Counted from the first letter of the stretch, positions 1 through 9,203 are shown. The stretch: 64,000 nucleotides of DNA from Methanolobus sp. (GCA_030154025.1 JASKKT010000001.1:1-64000); one strand, 5' to 3'. Notes: generated from the sequence alone by a model not told the origin. Program-made: numbers and translations.

Positions 1-87
1 GTGTTATTTCTTATGTCTAAACATGGGATTTACATTGGAAAATCGCTATGCATGGTATTCAAAGTTGTGCATAAAATTCGTTAACCG

Positions 88-605
88 ATGACAAATGGAA
101 TTCTGTCAACGTTGCACAGGCTCTTGCTTCAACACAGCTGGAACCCGGGAGTGTTATTCTGTACATCGAGGAGACAGTGGATGATGATGGGAATGTGACA
201 GCCTCAAGCGTGGTAACCAATGACAAAACCATGTCTCTGCTGACATATGGTCTTGAACCGCGTTTTTATGAGTTTACGGAATCCATTATAGAGGTCAAGA
301 TGACCATCTCTATGAAAATGGAATATTCAACCGAGAAAAAATACGGACGTGAGTTCAAGTTCACAAACGAGTCAAAGGTAAAGGGAAGTTATCAGTCCGG
401 TGCTCTGGCAGGCCTTCTTTTCGGAAAGGCCAAAGTGAATGCAGAAAACACTACCAAGGTTGCATACACTTCCACCTATGATGCAACATATAAATCCAAG
501 TACTCCTTCAGTGAAGAAGGCACAAGCCTGCTGCGTACTACTCTGAGGCCGGTACCACCTCCGGAGAGAGCTGTACCGACTGTGAGAGTTAAAGCAAGCT
601 CTTAA
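88..605 (+). CDS. DUF2589-like protein, damaged or unclear start
   Basis: Function unknown. Coding is clear from about 75 to the stop at 605, and the first conventional in-frame start is a GTG at 177. The codons upstream of it still read like this protein family, but an in-frame TAA lies at 72-74 and there is no ATG, GTG or TTG between. An out-of-frame ATG at 88 would join the frame if one A were restored in the A-run just after it, so a 1-base deletion is likely. The core has a strand-like motif (EVKMTISMKMEY), a small-residue segment and a YKSKYSF...EGTS...VPPP ending. The same order recurs in the next gene, so the two are paralogues. The general plan recalls DUF2589, known mainly from bacteria. 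No signal peptide is seen. It is the first gene of a four-gene plus-strand cluster. Confidence 0.6.
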
Positions 606-682
606 ACGTAGATATTCTATAATGTTAGTGCAGAACACTGCATTGACATCTGTTTTTTGATAATACAGGAGGAGATATTGCT

Positions 683-1090
683 TTGGCAGCAAACGATAAT
701 GAGAATATAGAAGAGGTTCTTGTCGCTCCGCTCTCGACCATCCTGAGTGAGATGGGCAGGTCCATAGCACAGACGCAGAGAGCACTTGACTGCAATTCCA
801 TTGATACACAGATAGAGCTTTCTACAGATGAGGCGCTTAAGGAGTTCCATCTTGAAGCCACATGGTACCATATACCTGAGGTCGATATTGAGCTCAAGAT
901 GGCCCTGACAATGAAGTATGAGGCAGAAGTGGACTCCAAGAACCGGACAAGGGGGTACAGGCCTGTATTGAACGCAGCACCACTCAATGCTTCTTACAAA
1001 TCACTCAACTCCTATGCTGTGGAAGGCTCCAGTACCATCAAGGCAAAGATTGTATCAATACCTCCATCCACCAGACATCTGGAAGGATAA
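683..1090 (+). CDS. DUF2589-like protein, paralogue of the preceding gene
   Basis: A 135-residue protein of unknown function. It starts at TTG 683 behind a strong AGGAGG-type ribosome site at about 668-675. The N-terminal 35 residues look helical (LSTILSEMGRSIAQTQRAL). They are followed by the family motif PEVDIELKMALTMKYEAE and a C-terminal ASYKSLNSYAVEGSST...IPPS segment that aligns with the end of the upstream protein. No membrane segment or export signal is visible, so it is probably cytosolic. It is 14 bases from the PASTA-domain gene and probably in one transcript with it. The DUF2589-like assignment is by pattern and is not confirmed. Confidence 0.7.
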   Translation: MAANDNENIEEVLVAPLSTILSEMGRSIAQTQRALDCNSIDTQIELSTDEALKEFHLEATWYHIPEVDIELKMALTMKYEAEVDSKNRTRGYRPVLNAAPLNASYKSLNSYAVEGSSTIKAKIVSIPPSTRHLEG

Positions 1091-1104
1091 AAGTCGGGGG
1101 CACA

Positions 1105-2196
1105 ATGGCTGACATCAATGAACTTAAGATCAATATAGAAACTTTGAACAGGGCCAGTACAACTGAACTGAAAAAGCAGAACTATAATCTTGTCCAGAAA
1201 AACCTTGAAGAGCTGGACATGGAATTTACATCCCTGCGCAAGGACCTGTCTCTTAAGAATGAGGTGCTGGAGCAGGCAAAAAGGGAAATTGTCTCTCTTA
1301 AGGCAGAGTACACTGTTCTGAATGACAGGTTAGCGAAAGCCCTGAAAGAGAATAACGATCTCGAAAATAAACTGGAACAATTGTCTATTGCAAGACCGGC
1401 GCTATCTTCAGCAAACCTTGTCAAGGCTTTTCGTGATTCCTTCGAGAAGATGGATGAAAGTCTCAATACCTTTCCATCCCGGGTCGGTTACCAGATAAGC
1501 TCCATGAACATCAAGCTCAAGACAAATCTCTCCATGAAAGATGATGAGCTCAGGTTCCAGCTTCCAAAATCCAATGACATCATTCCTGCGGCTAACCTGA
1601 GTGAGATTGAGTTCAGCATCTCTTCCTCACATAAAGAGTCGCCCCTTTCAGGCTATTCCAAGGTTCCAAATGTTGTCGGTATGCAAATGGATGTTGCAGT
1701 ACCCCGGTTGAAGGATGCTGGCTTCATGCAGGGCGATATAGTTGAAAAGGAAAGCGATCTTCCTCAAGGAACTGTACTTTCCCAGATCCCTTCCGGTTTT
1801 TCCCTTGCAAGACCGGGTGAGGCTGTGGATCTGTTCGTCTCAAGGACAATTTCTGTGGAGGTTCCGGGGATTGTCGGCATGAAGCAGGAGGAAGCAAAGA
1901 ATCTATTGGTTGGCAGCAGGCTGAATGTCGGCAAGGTAACCGAGCAGGCAGATGCATCTTCTCCTGGAACCGTATTGAGCCAGTCAGTGGATTCCGGTAA
2001 TGTAGTGGATGTGGGAACAGCAATTGACTTTGTAGTATCTGTTTCTGTGAATAAGGTCATAGAGGCAGTTGCAGCTGAAAAGGCTCCGTCTGCATCCGAC
2101 TCTATCTTTGTAGGCCTCGCCCGTAGCAAGGCAGCCTCCAAAGCGGCGGCTACCAGACTCTCTACGATCAGTACTATTACGCGGAAGGAAGTCTGA
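1105..2196 (+). CDS. Coiled-coil protein with two PASTA domains
   Basis: A 363-residue protein of unknown function. Residues about 1-90 form a charged coiled coil. Residues about 120-150 carry the motif IKLKTNLSMKDDE, matching the signature of the two preceding genes. Residues about 190-247 and 250-313 are two PASTA domains, recognisable by the VPNVVGM and VPGIVGM openings and the GTVLSQ segments. The C-terminus is Ala/Ser/Lys-rich. PASTA domains are best known from bacterial penicillin-binding proteins and Ser/Thr kinases, where they face the cell wall. Here there is no kinase, no membrane segment and no signal peptide, and methanogens lack murein, so the domains probably serve as a cytosolic interaction module. 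Confidence 0.8.
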   Translation: MADINELKINIETLNRASTTELKKQNYNLVQKNLEELDMEFTSLRKDLSLKNEVLEQAKREIVSLKAEYTVLNDRLAKALKENNDLENKLEQLSIARPALSSANLVKAFRDSFEKMDESLNTFPSRVGYQISSMNIKLKTNLSMKDDELRFQLPKSNDIIPAANLSEIEFSISSSHKESPLSGYSKVPNVVGMQMDVAVPRLKDAGFMQGDIVEKESDLPQGTVLSQIPSGFSLARPGEAVDLFVSRTISVEVPGIVGMKQEEAKNLLVGSRLNVGKVTEQADASSPGTVLSQSVDSGNVVDVGTAIDFVVSVSVNKVIEAVAAEKAPSASDSIFVGLARSKAASKAAATRLSTISTITRKEV

Positions 2197-2200
2197 GCAC

Positions 2201-2446
2201 ATGCCTGTTGAAACGCACATTATAAGGGTTGCAGATAATGCAACCCTTTCCCAGGTTGAGGGCATCCTCCGGAGCCTTCTGGGCATAGGGGGGAAGGTTG
2301 AAATTGTTGTACAGAAGAGTATAATTGCTACCTTCAACAGTGATCACATTGACCTTATAAGGAAAAAGCAGGGCGTGATGCTGGTCGGCGGTGTCAATTT
2401 CCGTGGCAGGAAAGTACGGAAAGTTGTAAAGGGTAGTTCCCAATGA
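2201..2446 (+). CDS. Small protein resembling a subtilisin propeptide/I9 fold
   Basis: An 81-residue protein starting 4 bases after the PASTA gene, so translation is probably coupled. The pattern of an early strand (ETHIIRVAD), a helix and then SIIATFNSDHIDLIRKKQGV resembles inhibitor I9/subtilisin prodomains, where a strand precedes a helix ending in a 'p.V..V' strand. The C-terminus is basic (RGRKVRKVVK). No subtilase is visible in this window, so a protease-inhibitor role is only an inference. It could equally be a structural partner of the cluster. Confidence 0.6.
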   Translation: MPVETHIIRVADNATLSQVEGILRSLLGIGGKVEIVVQKSIIATFNSDHIDLIRKKQGVMLVGGVNFRGRKVRKVVKGSSQ

Positions 2447-2613
2447 TCTTTTTTGTTCGTGCCAGGCTCTATAATGCCAGGGAAATGAATACATTGCCTC
2501 TCTCATCCTACAGCATTATTCCTTACAGTTGCCATGTCAGTTGGTAACCTTCGCTTTGCATAGCTCCCATTTCTCTTCAGATGAGGGTCGTGCAAAACCA
2601 GCTTATGCGGGCA

Positions 2614-3483
2614 TCATGTACGGAGATTCATTCCTTCCAGATACTCTTCTATATATTCTTTCATGTCCTCGTTGTTCAGCGCAAAGTCAATTATTGCTTT
2701 AACATACTCGGTCTTATCTCCGGTATCGTATCTCTTGCCTGTGAACCTGTAGGCATATATTTTCTGCTTGCTGTTAAGCAGGCGTATCCCGTCAGTGAGC
2801 TGTATCTCGTTCCCTACACCGATTACTGTTTCTTTGATACAGTCAAGTATTTCGGGTGTGAATACATATCTGCCGATGGCTCCGATGTTAGAGGGTGCAT
2901 CCTCCGGTCTGGGTTTCTCGACAATGTCCTCGAGCACGTAGAGTGAATCGTCAAGAGGGGTACCTTTGATTATGCCATAGCTTCCGATCTTTTCGACGGG
3001 TACCTCTTCAACAGCAATGGTGGAGCGCCCGTATTTATAGAAGTTGTCTATCAATTGTTTGGTGCATGGTGTTTTATTGACGATTATGTCATCACCGAGG
3101 AGCACTGCGAAAGGCTCGTCACTTATGTGCTTCTGTGCGGTAAGTATCGCATCACCAAGGCCCTTTGGCTCTCTCTGCCTGATATAGTGCAGATCAACCA
3201 TGGAGGAAATGTCCTGGACTATCTTCAGCAGATTATGCTGGTTCTTTTGCTTGAGATGATACTCAAGCTCGGGAGAATCATCAAAATAGTCCTCAATGGA
3301 CCTCTTACTTCTGCCTGTTATGAATATGATATCATCTATGCCTGATGCAATGGCTTCCTCTACAACATAATGGATAACGGGTTTATCGATTATGGGCAGC
3401 ATTTCCTTAGGCATTGATTTTGTGACTGGCAGGAATCTTGTTCCTAGTCCCGCTACCGGTATTACGGCTTTTTTGATTTCCAT
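2614..3483 (-). CDS. galU: UTP-glucose-1-phosphate uridylyltransferase
   Basis: Makes UDP-glucose from UTP and glucose-1-phosphate, feeding surface polysaccharide and glycoprotein sugars. At 289 residues it has normal family length. The N-terminal nucleotidyltransferase signature AVIPVAGLGTRFLPVTKSMPKEM and the active-site segment KPVIHYVVEEA are intact, as is the later EIQLTDGIRLL region. It stands alone on the minus strand between two plus-strand transcription units. Its upstream region carries a TATA-like box and a perfect 16-bp palindrome (separate entry). Confidence 0.95.
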   Translation of the reverse strand: MEIKKAVIPVAGLGTRFLPVTKSMPKEMLPIIDKPVIHYVVEEAIASGIDDIIFITGRSKRSIEDYFDDSPELEYHLKQKNQHNLLKIVQDISSMVDLHYIRQREPKGLGDAILTAQKHISDEPFAVLLGDDIIVNKTPCTKQLIDNFYKYGRSTIAVEEVPVEKIGSYGIIKGTPLDDSLYVLEDIVEKPRPEDAPSNIGAIGRYVFTPEILDCIKETVIGVGNEIQLTDGIRLLNSKQKIYAYRFTGKRYDTGDKTEYVKAIIDFALNNEDMKEYIEEYLEGMNLRT

Positions 3484-3541
3484 ATACCCACTTCAGCTGT
3501 TAATTTTATTCTATGCAGGATGAACTTTATAACAAGCTATC

Positions 3542-3566
3542 TATTTATAGTGCTACTATAGTAGCA
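3542..3566 (-). promoter_or_regulatory. Putative galU promoter with 16-bp palindromic operator
   Basis: On the minus strand TATAAATA (3549-3542) lies about 60 bases upstream of the galU ATG. Directly upstream of it, 3551-3566 is a perfect palindrome, TGCTACTATAGTAGCA. A dyad touching the TATA/BRE region is a typical position for an archaeal transcription regulator. Promoter and operator roles are inferred. Confidence 0.55.
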
Positions 3567-3579
3567 TTTGACGGTTAGT

Positions 3580-3619
3580 TCATAGTGCTATTGCTTTAAC
3601 TGTTTTTCAGGCACTATGA
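3580..3619. repeat. Inverted repeat TCATAGTGC/GCACTATGA
   Basis: TCATAGTGC at 3580-3588 is matched by its exact reverse complement at 3611-3619. The core TAGTGC also occurs at 3548-3553, next to the galU palindrome, giving three copies of the hexamer within about 75 bases. A shared regulator of the divergent genes is possible. Confidence 0.45.
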
Positions 3620-3696
3620 CCCTCACTCGTCATAGAAATAATGTCTTACTGGGATGTGGGGGATTTGTCAACAGGTCTCTCCCTGCGTGCAAAGAG

Positions 3697-3704
3697 TTTA
3701 AATA
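3697..3704 (+). promoter_or_regulatory. TATA-like box upstream of the ribosomal superoperon
   Basis: TTTAAATA preceded by a purine-rich AAGAG stretch fits an archaeal BRE/TATA element. A second candidate, TTTAAAT at 3860-3866, lies nearer the gene. Either would leave a long untranslated leader before L3 at 4100. Which one is used cannot be told from sequence. Confidence 0.45.
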
Positions 3705-4099
3705 CTTCATATACGTTTAATGGCGCAACGTTAGCTACAGTGAAGAGTATCTAACAGATTAAGATTACAGTGCGAAAAAGTCGGATTTAACATGAAGTAT
3801 CAGGGCCTCTTCAAGAATGCCCGCCGCGCACCAAAATAGTGCGCCAAAGTGCAGATTTGTTTAAATCTTTTCGAGATGATCGCCGAAGCCTGCCTGCTAA
3901 AGGGTATGCCAAGGTCCGTCAGCAGTTAATGGAAAGCAGCAGTCCGCTATAAGAGTGCGTGCATATGTACGTGGAGTTCTTGTGGCGATCAGACTCCCTG
4001 GAAGCGGTGATTCTGGTGAACTCGACGGCTTTTTTGCATTCGGGCTGTGCAGTAATGCATGGTCGACTATGAAGAAAATGTACAATCAGGAGAATAAGA

Positions 4100-5113
4100 A
4101 TGGCAAAAGGACACAGACCAAGACGAGGTTCACTCGCTTACAGTCCTCGCAAAAGAGCAAAAAGCCACATACCGAGGTTTAACTCATGGCCGGAGTCTGC
4201 AGGGGCACCAAGGCTCCAGGACTTCGCCGGTTACAAGGTAGGTATGACCCATGTCATACTGGTGGACGATGTTAAGAACAGCCTCACTGAAGGTATGGAG
4301 ATCTCCGTGCCTGTCACAGTTGTGGAAACACCTGCTGTTCGCGTTGCTGCGATAAGGGCTTACGCTCACGACAGCTATGGCGACAAGGCTGTTGCAGAGG
4401 CATGGAGCTCAGAGCTTGACCCAAGCCTCGGTAAGACCATACACTTACCAAAGAACGCAAACACCGAAGCTTCCCTCGAGAAGATTGGCAATCTCATAGC
4501 AGATGGCACTGTTTCTGATATCAAGGTAGTCACTTACACTCTGCCAAAGAGCCTGACCGGTGTTCCCAAGAAGAACTCCGATATCATGGAAACTGCAGTA
4601 AGCGGCTCCGATGTCAAGGCAAAGTTCGAGTACGCAAAGTCAATACTCGGCGGCGAGATAAAGATCAGCGATGTCTTTAACAACGGCGCGTTTGTAGATG
4701 TGGCAGCTATTACCACTGGTAAGGGTACGCAGGGTCCTGTCAAGAGATGGGGCATCGGCATGATGAAAGGCAAGCACTCCCGTCAGGGAAGCCTCAGGCA
4801 GATTGGTACCCTTGGTCCATTCCACCCGTCCCGCGTGAACTGGAGAGTACCACAGATGGGTCAGATGGGCTATCACCAGAGGACCGATTTCAACAAGCGT
4901 ATCCTTAAGGTCTCCACGGATGGTGAGGAAATAAATCCCGCAGGCGGTTTCATTAACTATGGCCTTGTAAGGGGAGATTACATACTTATTAAGGGAAGCA
5001 TTCCCGGACCTTCCAAGAGACTTGTAAGGCTCAGAGATCCTATGAGGGCAAAAGTGTCTGCGATGGGTGAACCACAGCTTCTCCACGTAAGTACTCAGTC
5101 TCTGCAGGGGTGA
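4100..5113 (+). CDS. rpl3: Large-subunit ribosomal protein uL3
   Basis: A 337-residue archaeal L3 that binds the 23S rRNA near the peptidyl-transferase centre. The N-terminus [20 protein letters not shown] and the central [12 protein letters not shown] and [15 protein letters not shown] motifs are typical. An AGGAG ribosome site precedes the ATG. It is the first gene of the S10/spc-like superoperon, with L4 starting 4 bases after its stop. Confidence 0.97.
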   Translation: MAKGHRPRRGSLAYSPRKRAKSHIPRFNSWPESAGAPRLQDFAGYKVGMTHVILVDDVKNSLTEGMEISVPVTVVETPAVRVAAIRAYAHDSYGDKAVAEAWSSELDPSLGKTIHLPKNANTEASLEKIGNLIADGTVSDIKVVTYTLPKSLTGVPKKNSDIMETAVSGSDVKAKFEYAKSILGGEIKISDVFNNGAFVDVAAITTGKGTQGPVKRWGIGMMKGKHSRQGSLRQIGTLGPFHPSRVNWRVPQMGQMGYHQRTDFNKRILKVSTDGEEINPAGGFINYGLVRGDYILIKGSIPGPSKRLVRLRDPMRAKVSAMGEPQLLHVSTQSLQG

Positions 5114-5117
5114 AGTA

Positions 5118-5879
5118 ATGGTTACAGCAAATATTATCGATTTATCAGGGAATGTGAAAGGCAATGTAGAATTGCCTGAGATATTCAATGAAACCTACAG
5201 GCCCGACCTTATCAAGAGGGCGGTCGTAGCAGCACAGTCAAACAGGCTGCAGCCTTATGGTACTAAACTCTACGCAGGCATGGAAACATCTGCAGTATCA
5301 TGGGGTTCAGGCAGAGGCGCTGCGCAAATCCCCAGGATAGTTAACGGCAGCCGGGCCGCAAGAGTGCCGCAGGCTGTTGGTGGTAGAAGGGCACACCCGC
5401 CAAAGGTAGAGACTGACAGGACCGAGAAGGTCAATAAGAAAGAAAGGCTTATGGCTATCCGCTCTGCCATTGCTTCAACTGCCAATGCGGACCTCGTGAA
5501 GGGACGCGGCCACAAGTTCGAAGCACAGCTCCCTCTGGTTGCTGACAATGCGCTCGAGAACGTCGAGAAGACAAAGGATGTTATCACTTTCCTGCAGGCT
5601 GCAGGTGTGTACGATGACGTACTCCGTGCAAAGGAAGGCAGGAATATAAGGGCAGGCAGAGGAAAGCTCCGTGGAAGGAGATACAGGAACAAGAAGAGTA
5701 TCCTTATTGTAGCTTCCGGCGATGCAGCAGTCTTGAGGTCTGCAAGGAACCTTGCAGGTGTTGATGTGGTATCAGTCAGTTCACTGAACGCTGAGATCCT
5801 CGCACCCGGTACCCACGCAGGCAGGCTGACAGTATGGACCGAGTCCGCAATAGCTGACCTGGAGGGAATGTTCCAATGA
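5118..5879 (+). CDS. rpl4: Large-subunit ribosomal protein uL4
   Basis: A 253-residue archaeal L4, a 23S rRNA assembly protein that lines the exit tunnel. The tunnel-loop region [12 protein letters not shown] and the C-terminal [15 protein letters not shown] segment are present. It starts behind a GGTGAAGTA ribosome site, and its stop overlaps the L23 start (ATGA at 5876-5879), which indicates translational coupling. Confidence 0.97.
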   Translation: MVTANIIDLSGNVKGNVELPEIFNETYRPDLIKRAVVAAQSNRLQPYGTKLYAGMETSAVSWGSGRGAAQIPRIVNGSRAARVPQAVGGRRAHPPKVETDRTEKVNKKERLMAIRSAIASTANADLVKGRGHKFEAQLPLVADNALENVEKTKDVITFLQAAGVYDDVLRAKEGRNIRAGRGKLRGRRYRNKKSILIVASGDAAVLRSARNLAGVDVVSVSSLNAEILAPGTHAGRLTVWTESAIADLEGMFQ

Positions 5880-6124
5880 CATCCATCAAGTATCCGTTCA
5901 TTACTGAAAAAGCAATGATGTTCCTGGAAGACAACAAGCTTCAGTTCATAGTCGATTCCCGTGCTAACAAGAATCAGATAAAATCCGAACTCATGAAGAT
6001 GTATGGCTTCCCTGTAGCCTCAGTTTGTACGATGAGCACAATGAATGGCCTGAAGAAGGCTATAGTTACTTTCGAAGGCAAGGACGCTGCCCACGAAATA
6101 GCTACCAGGATAGGTCTGATGTGA
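5876..6124 (+). CDS. rpl23: Large-subunit ribosomal protein uL23
   Basis: An 82-residue L23 with the family opening [19 protein letters not shown] and the C-terminal [21 protein letters not shown]. It sits at the tunnel exit, where signal recognition particle and secretion factors dock. It overlaps L4 by four bases. Confidence 0.97.
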   Translation: MTSIKYPFITEKAMMFLEDNKLQFIVDSRANKNQIKSELMKMYGFPVASVCTMSTMNGLKKAIVTFEGKDAAHEIATRIGLM

Positions 6125-6135
6125 GGTGAACTAGT

Positions 6136-6849
6136 ATGGGTAAGCGAATAATTGCACAGAACAGAGGTCGTGGAACCCCAACATACAGGGCACCGTCTCA
6201 CAGGTATAAAGCTTCAATGAAGCATCCCCGTGTAGATGAGAACGAGACCGTGTACGGTGTGGTACTTGAGGTTGCACACGACCCGGCCCGCTCCGCACCT
6301 GTTGTGAAAGTTTCATTTGATAACGGAGAAGAACGCCTGATCCTTGCGCCGGAAGGAATTGCAGTCGGCGACAAGATAGCATGTGGTATCTCCGCTGAAG
6401 TAAAACCAGGTAACATCCTGCCATTGGCAGAGATCCCCGAAGGAGTCCCTGTATGTAATATAGAGGGCAGGCCTAACGATGGTGGACAGTTCGCAAGGGC
6501 TTCCGGAGTGTATGCAACTGTTGTTGCACACGAACGTGGTAAGACTGTAGTACAGATGCCATCAGGCGAGATGAAATGGATGAACCCGAGGTGCCGTGCA
6601 ACTATCGGTATCATCGCAGGTGGCGGCAGGGTTGACAGGCCGTTCCTGAAAGCTGGTAAGAAATTCCACAAGATGAGAACCAGGGCTGCAAAGTATCCAC
6701 GTGTAAGGGGAGTAGCCATGAACGTTATCGACCACCCCTTCGGAGGAGGTAACAGGCAGCACCCGGGAAGACCAACCACTGTAGGCAGGAATGCACCTCC
6801 AGGACGTAAGGTAGGACAAATCGCAGCACGCAGGACAGGAAAGCGTTAA
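6136..6849 (+). CDS. rpl2: Large-subunit ribosomal protein uL2
   Basis: A 237-residue L2, required for subunit association and the peptidyl-transferase centre. The hallmark C-terminal motif [20 protein letters not shown] contains the conserved functional histidine region. The N-terminus [18 protein letters not shown] is archaeal in type. A GAGGTGA ribosome site precedes the ATG. Confidence 0.97.
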   Translation: MGKRIIAQNRGRGTPTYRAPSHRYKASMKHPRVDENETVYGVVLEVAHDPARSAPVVKVSFDNGEERLILAPEGIAVGDKIACGISAEVKPGNILPLAEIPEGVPVCNIEGRPNDGGQFARASGVYATVVAHERGKTVVQMPSGEMKWMNPRCRATIGIIAGGGRVDRPFLKAGKKFHKMRTRAAKYPRVRGVAMNVIDHPFGGGNRQHPGRPTTVGRNAPPGRKVGQIAARRTGKR

Positions 6850-6863
6850 CGGAGGAATAGATC

Positions 6864-7277
6864 ATGGCAAAGAAAGCATCATCAAAATTACCAAAACGAA
6901 AGGGTGAATATACATACCGTGGCAAGACGGTTGAGGAACTTCGCTCCCTGAGCCTTGAGGAATTTGCGGAGCTGCTGCCGGCACGTGAGCGCCGCACCAT
7001 CCGCAGGGGATTCACTGAAGGCAGGAAGAATGTCATGCAGCAACTCAGGGACGGTAAGGACAGCATACGCACCCATCACAGGGATATCATAATCTTCCCT
7101 GAGATGGTGGGCAAGCAGATAGAAGTGTACAACGGTAAGACATTCGTGGCAGTCGAAGTACAGCCTGAGATGATCGGCCACAGGTTCGGAGAGTTTGCAC
7201 CAACACGTCCTAAGGTCGCCCACGGAAGTGCAGGTGTCGGAGCAACCCGTTCAAGCAAGTTCGTTCCGCTGAAATAA
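6864..7277 (+). CDS. rps19: Small-subunit ribosomal protein uS19
   Basis: A 137-residue archaeal S19. The family core [20 protein letters not shown], the [21 protein letters not shown] segment and the [11 protein letters not shown] motif identify it. The archaeal N-terminal extension ([24 protein letters not shown]) is present. It follows L2 by 14 bases. Confidence 0.97.
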   Translation: MAKKASSKLPKRKGEYTYRGKTVEELRSLSLEEFAELLPARERRTIRRGFTEGRKNVMQQLRDGKDSIRTHHRDIIIFPEMVGKQIEVYNGKTFVAVEVQPEMIGHRFGEFAPTRPKVAHGSAGVGATRSSKFVPLK

Positions 7278-7288
7278 GGTGATAGAGT

Positions 7289-7744
7289 ATGGCAAGAATT
7301 GGATACACAGTGGACCTGGAACCGAAAACATCCTCCAGGGCAATGGGTTCGGAGCTTCACATATCACCTAAGAAATCCCGTGAGATCGGACATGCCATCA
7401 AGGGAATGCGCACCGATGTGGCACAGAGGTATCTCGAAGGAGTAGTAGAGCTCAAGCAGGCAGTTCCGTTCAAGAGATTCCACGACGGCACAGGCCACAG
7501 GAAAGGTCCGATGGCAACAGGCAGATACCCTGTAAAGGCTGCCGAGGCTTTCCTGAAGATCCTGGAAAACGCAAAGAGCAATGCTGAGTACAAGGGACTG
7601 GATGCAAGCAAGATGTATATCGCACACGTTGCTACAAAGCAGGGTCGTGTGATACACGGTATGATGGCCAGGGCCCGCGGACGTGGAAGTCCCAAGAACA
7701 CGGACACAGTGAATATCGAGATTATCTTAAATGAGGTGCGGTAA
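7289..7744 (+). CDS. rpl22: Large-subunit ribosomal protein uL22
   Basis: A 151-residue archaeal L22, another exit-tunnel protein. It contains the family's [17 protein letters not shown] helix region and the long tunnel hairpin ending [14 protein letters not shown]. The stop codon overlaps the S3 ATG by one base, as is common in this operon. Confidence 0.97.
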   Translation: MARIGYTVDLEPKTSSRAMGSELHISPKKSREIGHAIKGMRTDVAQRYLEGVVELKQAVPFKRFHDGTGHRKGPMATGRYPVKAAEAFLKILENAKSNAEYKGLDASKMYIAHVATKQGRVIHGMMARARGRGSPKNTDTVNIEIILNEVR

Positions 7745-8682
7745 TGGCAATAGAAAAGAAATTCGTTCAGGAGGGCTATGTAAAGGCCTCCATGGATGAA
7801 TATTTCGCAAAACAGCTCAACAAGGCTGGTTACGGAGGTATGGAGCTCAACCGTACTCCTATGGGTACCCAGATCACCATCTACGCCGAAAAGCCTGGTA
7901 TGGTTATCGGTAAGGCTGGTAAGGTCATCCGTAAGCTTACCCGTGATATTGACAGAATGTATGACATCGACAACCCGCAGATCGATGCACAGGAAGTCAA
8001 GAGGCCTGAACTGAATGCCCAGATGATGGCAACACGCCTTGCTTCCTCAATTGAGAGAGGCTGGTATTTCAGGAAGGCCGGCCACAACACCATGAGAGCT
8101 ATCATGAACTCCGGTGCACTGGGCTGTGAGATCGTGATCTCCGGTAAGCTCACCGGTGCAAGGTCCAGGGTCGAGAAGATTGTTGATGGTTACATCAAGC
8201 ACGCCGGAAAGCCTGTTGACGATATCGTTGACGAAGGCTTTGCGGTGGCTATCAAGAAGCTCGGAACCCTTGGATGCAAAGTAAGGATTATCCCTCCAGG
8301 AGCAGTATTGCCTGACTCCTTCCACCTCAAGGACGTTGCAGAAGAACCAAAGGCTGAAGCAGCAGTCGTCAGCAAGGATGCAAAGGCTGGCGTAAAGAAG
8401 CTTGTTGAAGCTGAGGCAAAGGGCGAGGTCGCAGATGAGGAAGAGATCGCAGAAGTTCCTGAGAGTGAAAAATCAGAATCCCCGGGTCCGGTCGAAACAG
8501 AAGCGGATGCAGCGGTTTCTGATATTACTGAAGACGCAAGCACCACTCCCGATGAAGGGCCGGCACCACTGGAAGACGTTGTCAATGAACAGCGCAGGCT
8601 TACAGACGGTGTATGGCAGCACAAGCATGACGGCTATGATTACTGGCATCCCATTGCACGTGTCCATAAGGAGGAGAAGTAA
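7744..8682 (+). CDS. rps3: Small-subunit ribosomal protein uS3 with long acidic C-terminus
   Basis: S3 forms the mRNA entry channel. Residues about 15-90 hold the KH domain with [12 protein letters not shown], and residues about 95-195 the C-terminal domain ending [13 protein letters not shown]. The protein is 312 residues, well over the roughly 200-230 of many homologues. After residue about 198 comes an Ala/Glu-rich low-complexity stretch and then an ordered-looking end with [18 protein letters not shown]. The extension is in frame and keeps high coding quality, so it is not a fusion artefact. Confidence 0.96.
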   Translation: MAIEKKFVQEGYVKASMDEYFAKQLNKAGYGGMELNRTPMGTQITIYAEKPGMVIGKAGKVIRKLTRDIDRMYDIDNPQIDAQEVKRPELNAQMMATRLASSIERGWYFRKAGHNTMRAIMNSGALGCEIVISGKLTGARSRVEKIVDGYIKHAGKPVDDIVDEGFAVAIKKLGTLGCKVRIIPPGAVLPDSFHLKDVAEEPKAEAAVVSKDAKAGVKKLVEAEAKGEVADEEEIAEVPESEKSESPGPVETEADAAVSDITEDASTTPDEGPAPLEDVVNEQRRLTDGVWQHKHDGYDYWHPIARVHKEEK

Positions 8683-8885
8683 TGGCGATTCTTCGATTGA
8701 ATGAGATCAGGGATATGTCTCCCCAGGAAAGGATGGACGAACTTGACAAGATGAGGGACGAACTTGTTCGCGAGCGTGCTCTCTCATCAGCAGGCGGCGC
8801 TCCTGATAACCCCGGCAGGATCGGGGAACTCAGGAGGACCATTGCCAGGGTCAAGACCATCCAGAAAGAAATGAAGGAGATATGA
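8682..8885 (+). CDS. rpl29: Large-subunit ribosomal protein uL29
   Basis: A 67-residue L29 made of two helices ([20 protein letters not shown] and [16 protein letters not shown]), as expected. It sits near the tunnel exit beside L23. Its ATG overlaps the S3 stop by one base. Confidence 0.95.
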   Translation: MAILRLNEIRDMSPQERMDELDKMRDELVRERALSSAGGAPDNPGRIGELRRTIARVKTIQKEMKEI

Positions 8886-8886
8886 A

Positions 8887-9198
8887 GTGGAGATCACTGC
8901 TTCAAAACTGATATTCCATGAACTGATCGGATTAGGTGTTGAAGTAGTGGATGCCACAAACCCTGCGCTGATAGGTATCAGCGGAAGAGTGGTTGACGAA
9001 ACGAAGAACATGCTCATTGTTCTGACAAAGGCTGGCAGCGAAAGAATGGTTCCAAAGGCTGTCACGACCTTTGTGTTTCGGATACCTGCCCGCTTATCGG
9101 GCAAACATGCTGAGAGGCGTGTAAAAATAGACGGGAACCTTCTGGTCTCACAACCTGAGAACAGGACAAAGAACATAAGAAAAATACGCATGAGGTAA
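8887..9198 (+). CDS. rnp1: RNase P protein component Rpp29/Pop4
   Basis: The archaeal Rpp29 subunit of RNase P, which trims tRNA 5' ends. It is 103 residues and starts at GTG 8887, one base after the L29 stop. The Sm-like core is visible in [20 protein letters not shown] and the [13 protein letters not shown] strand. Its location between L29 and S17 is the conserved archaeal arrangement. Confidence 0.93.
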   Translation: MEITASKLIFHELIGLGVEVVDATNPALIGISGRVVDETKNMLIVLTKAGSERMVPKAVTTFVFRIPARLSGKHAERRVKIDGNLLVSQPENRTKNIRKIRMR

Positions 9199-9203
9199 TA
9201 ATC

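Larger units (their letters stand above)
3484..4099. other. Divergent intergenic region and long leader of the ribosomal operon
   Basis: These 616 bases separate galU from L3 and hold no convincing gene. They contain the galU promoter and palindromes, TATA-like boxes for the plus strand at about 3697 and 3860, a GCGCAC/GTGCGC hairpin (3826-3844), and an L3 leader of roughly 200-370 bases depending on which box is used. A short plus-strand reading frame from 3955 runs out of frame into L3 and looks spurious. Confidence 0.6.

Noticed and set aside
1..74. Upstream frame ending at base 84 as a separate short gene
   Set aside because: Only about 27 codons, no ribosome site, and cut by the window edge.
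3955..4182. 75-codon plus-strand frame before and into L3
   Set aside because: It continues out of frame inside L3, has no ribosome site and its composition is not protein-like.
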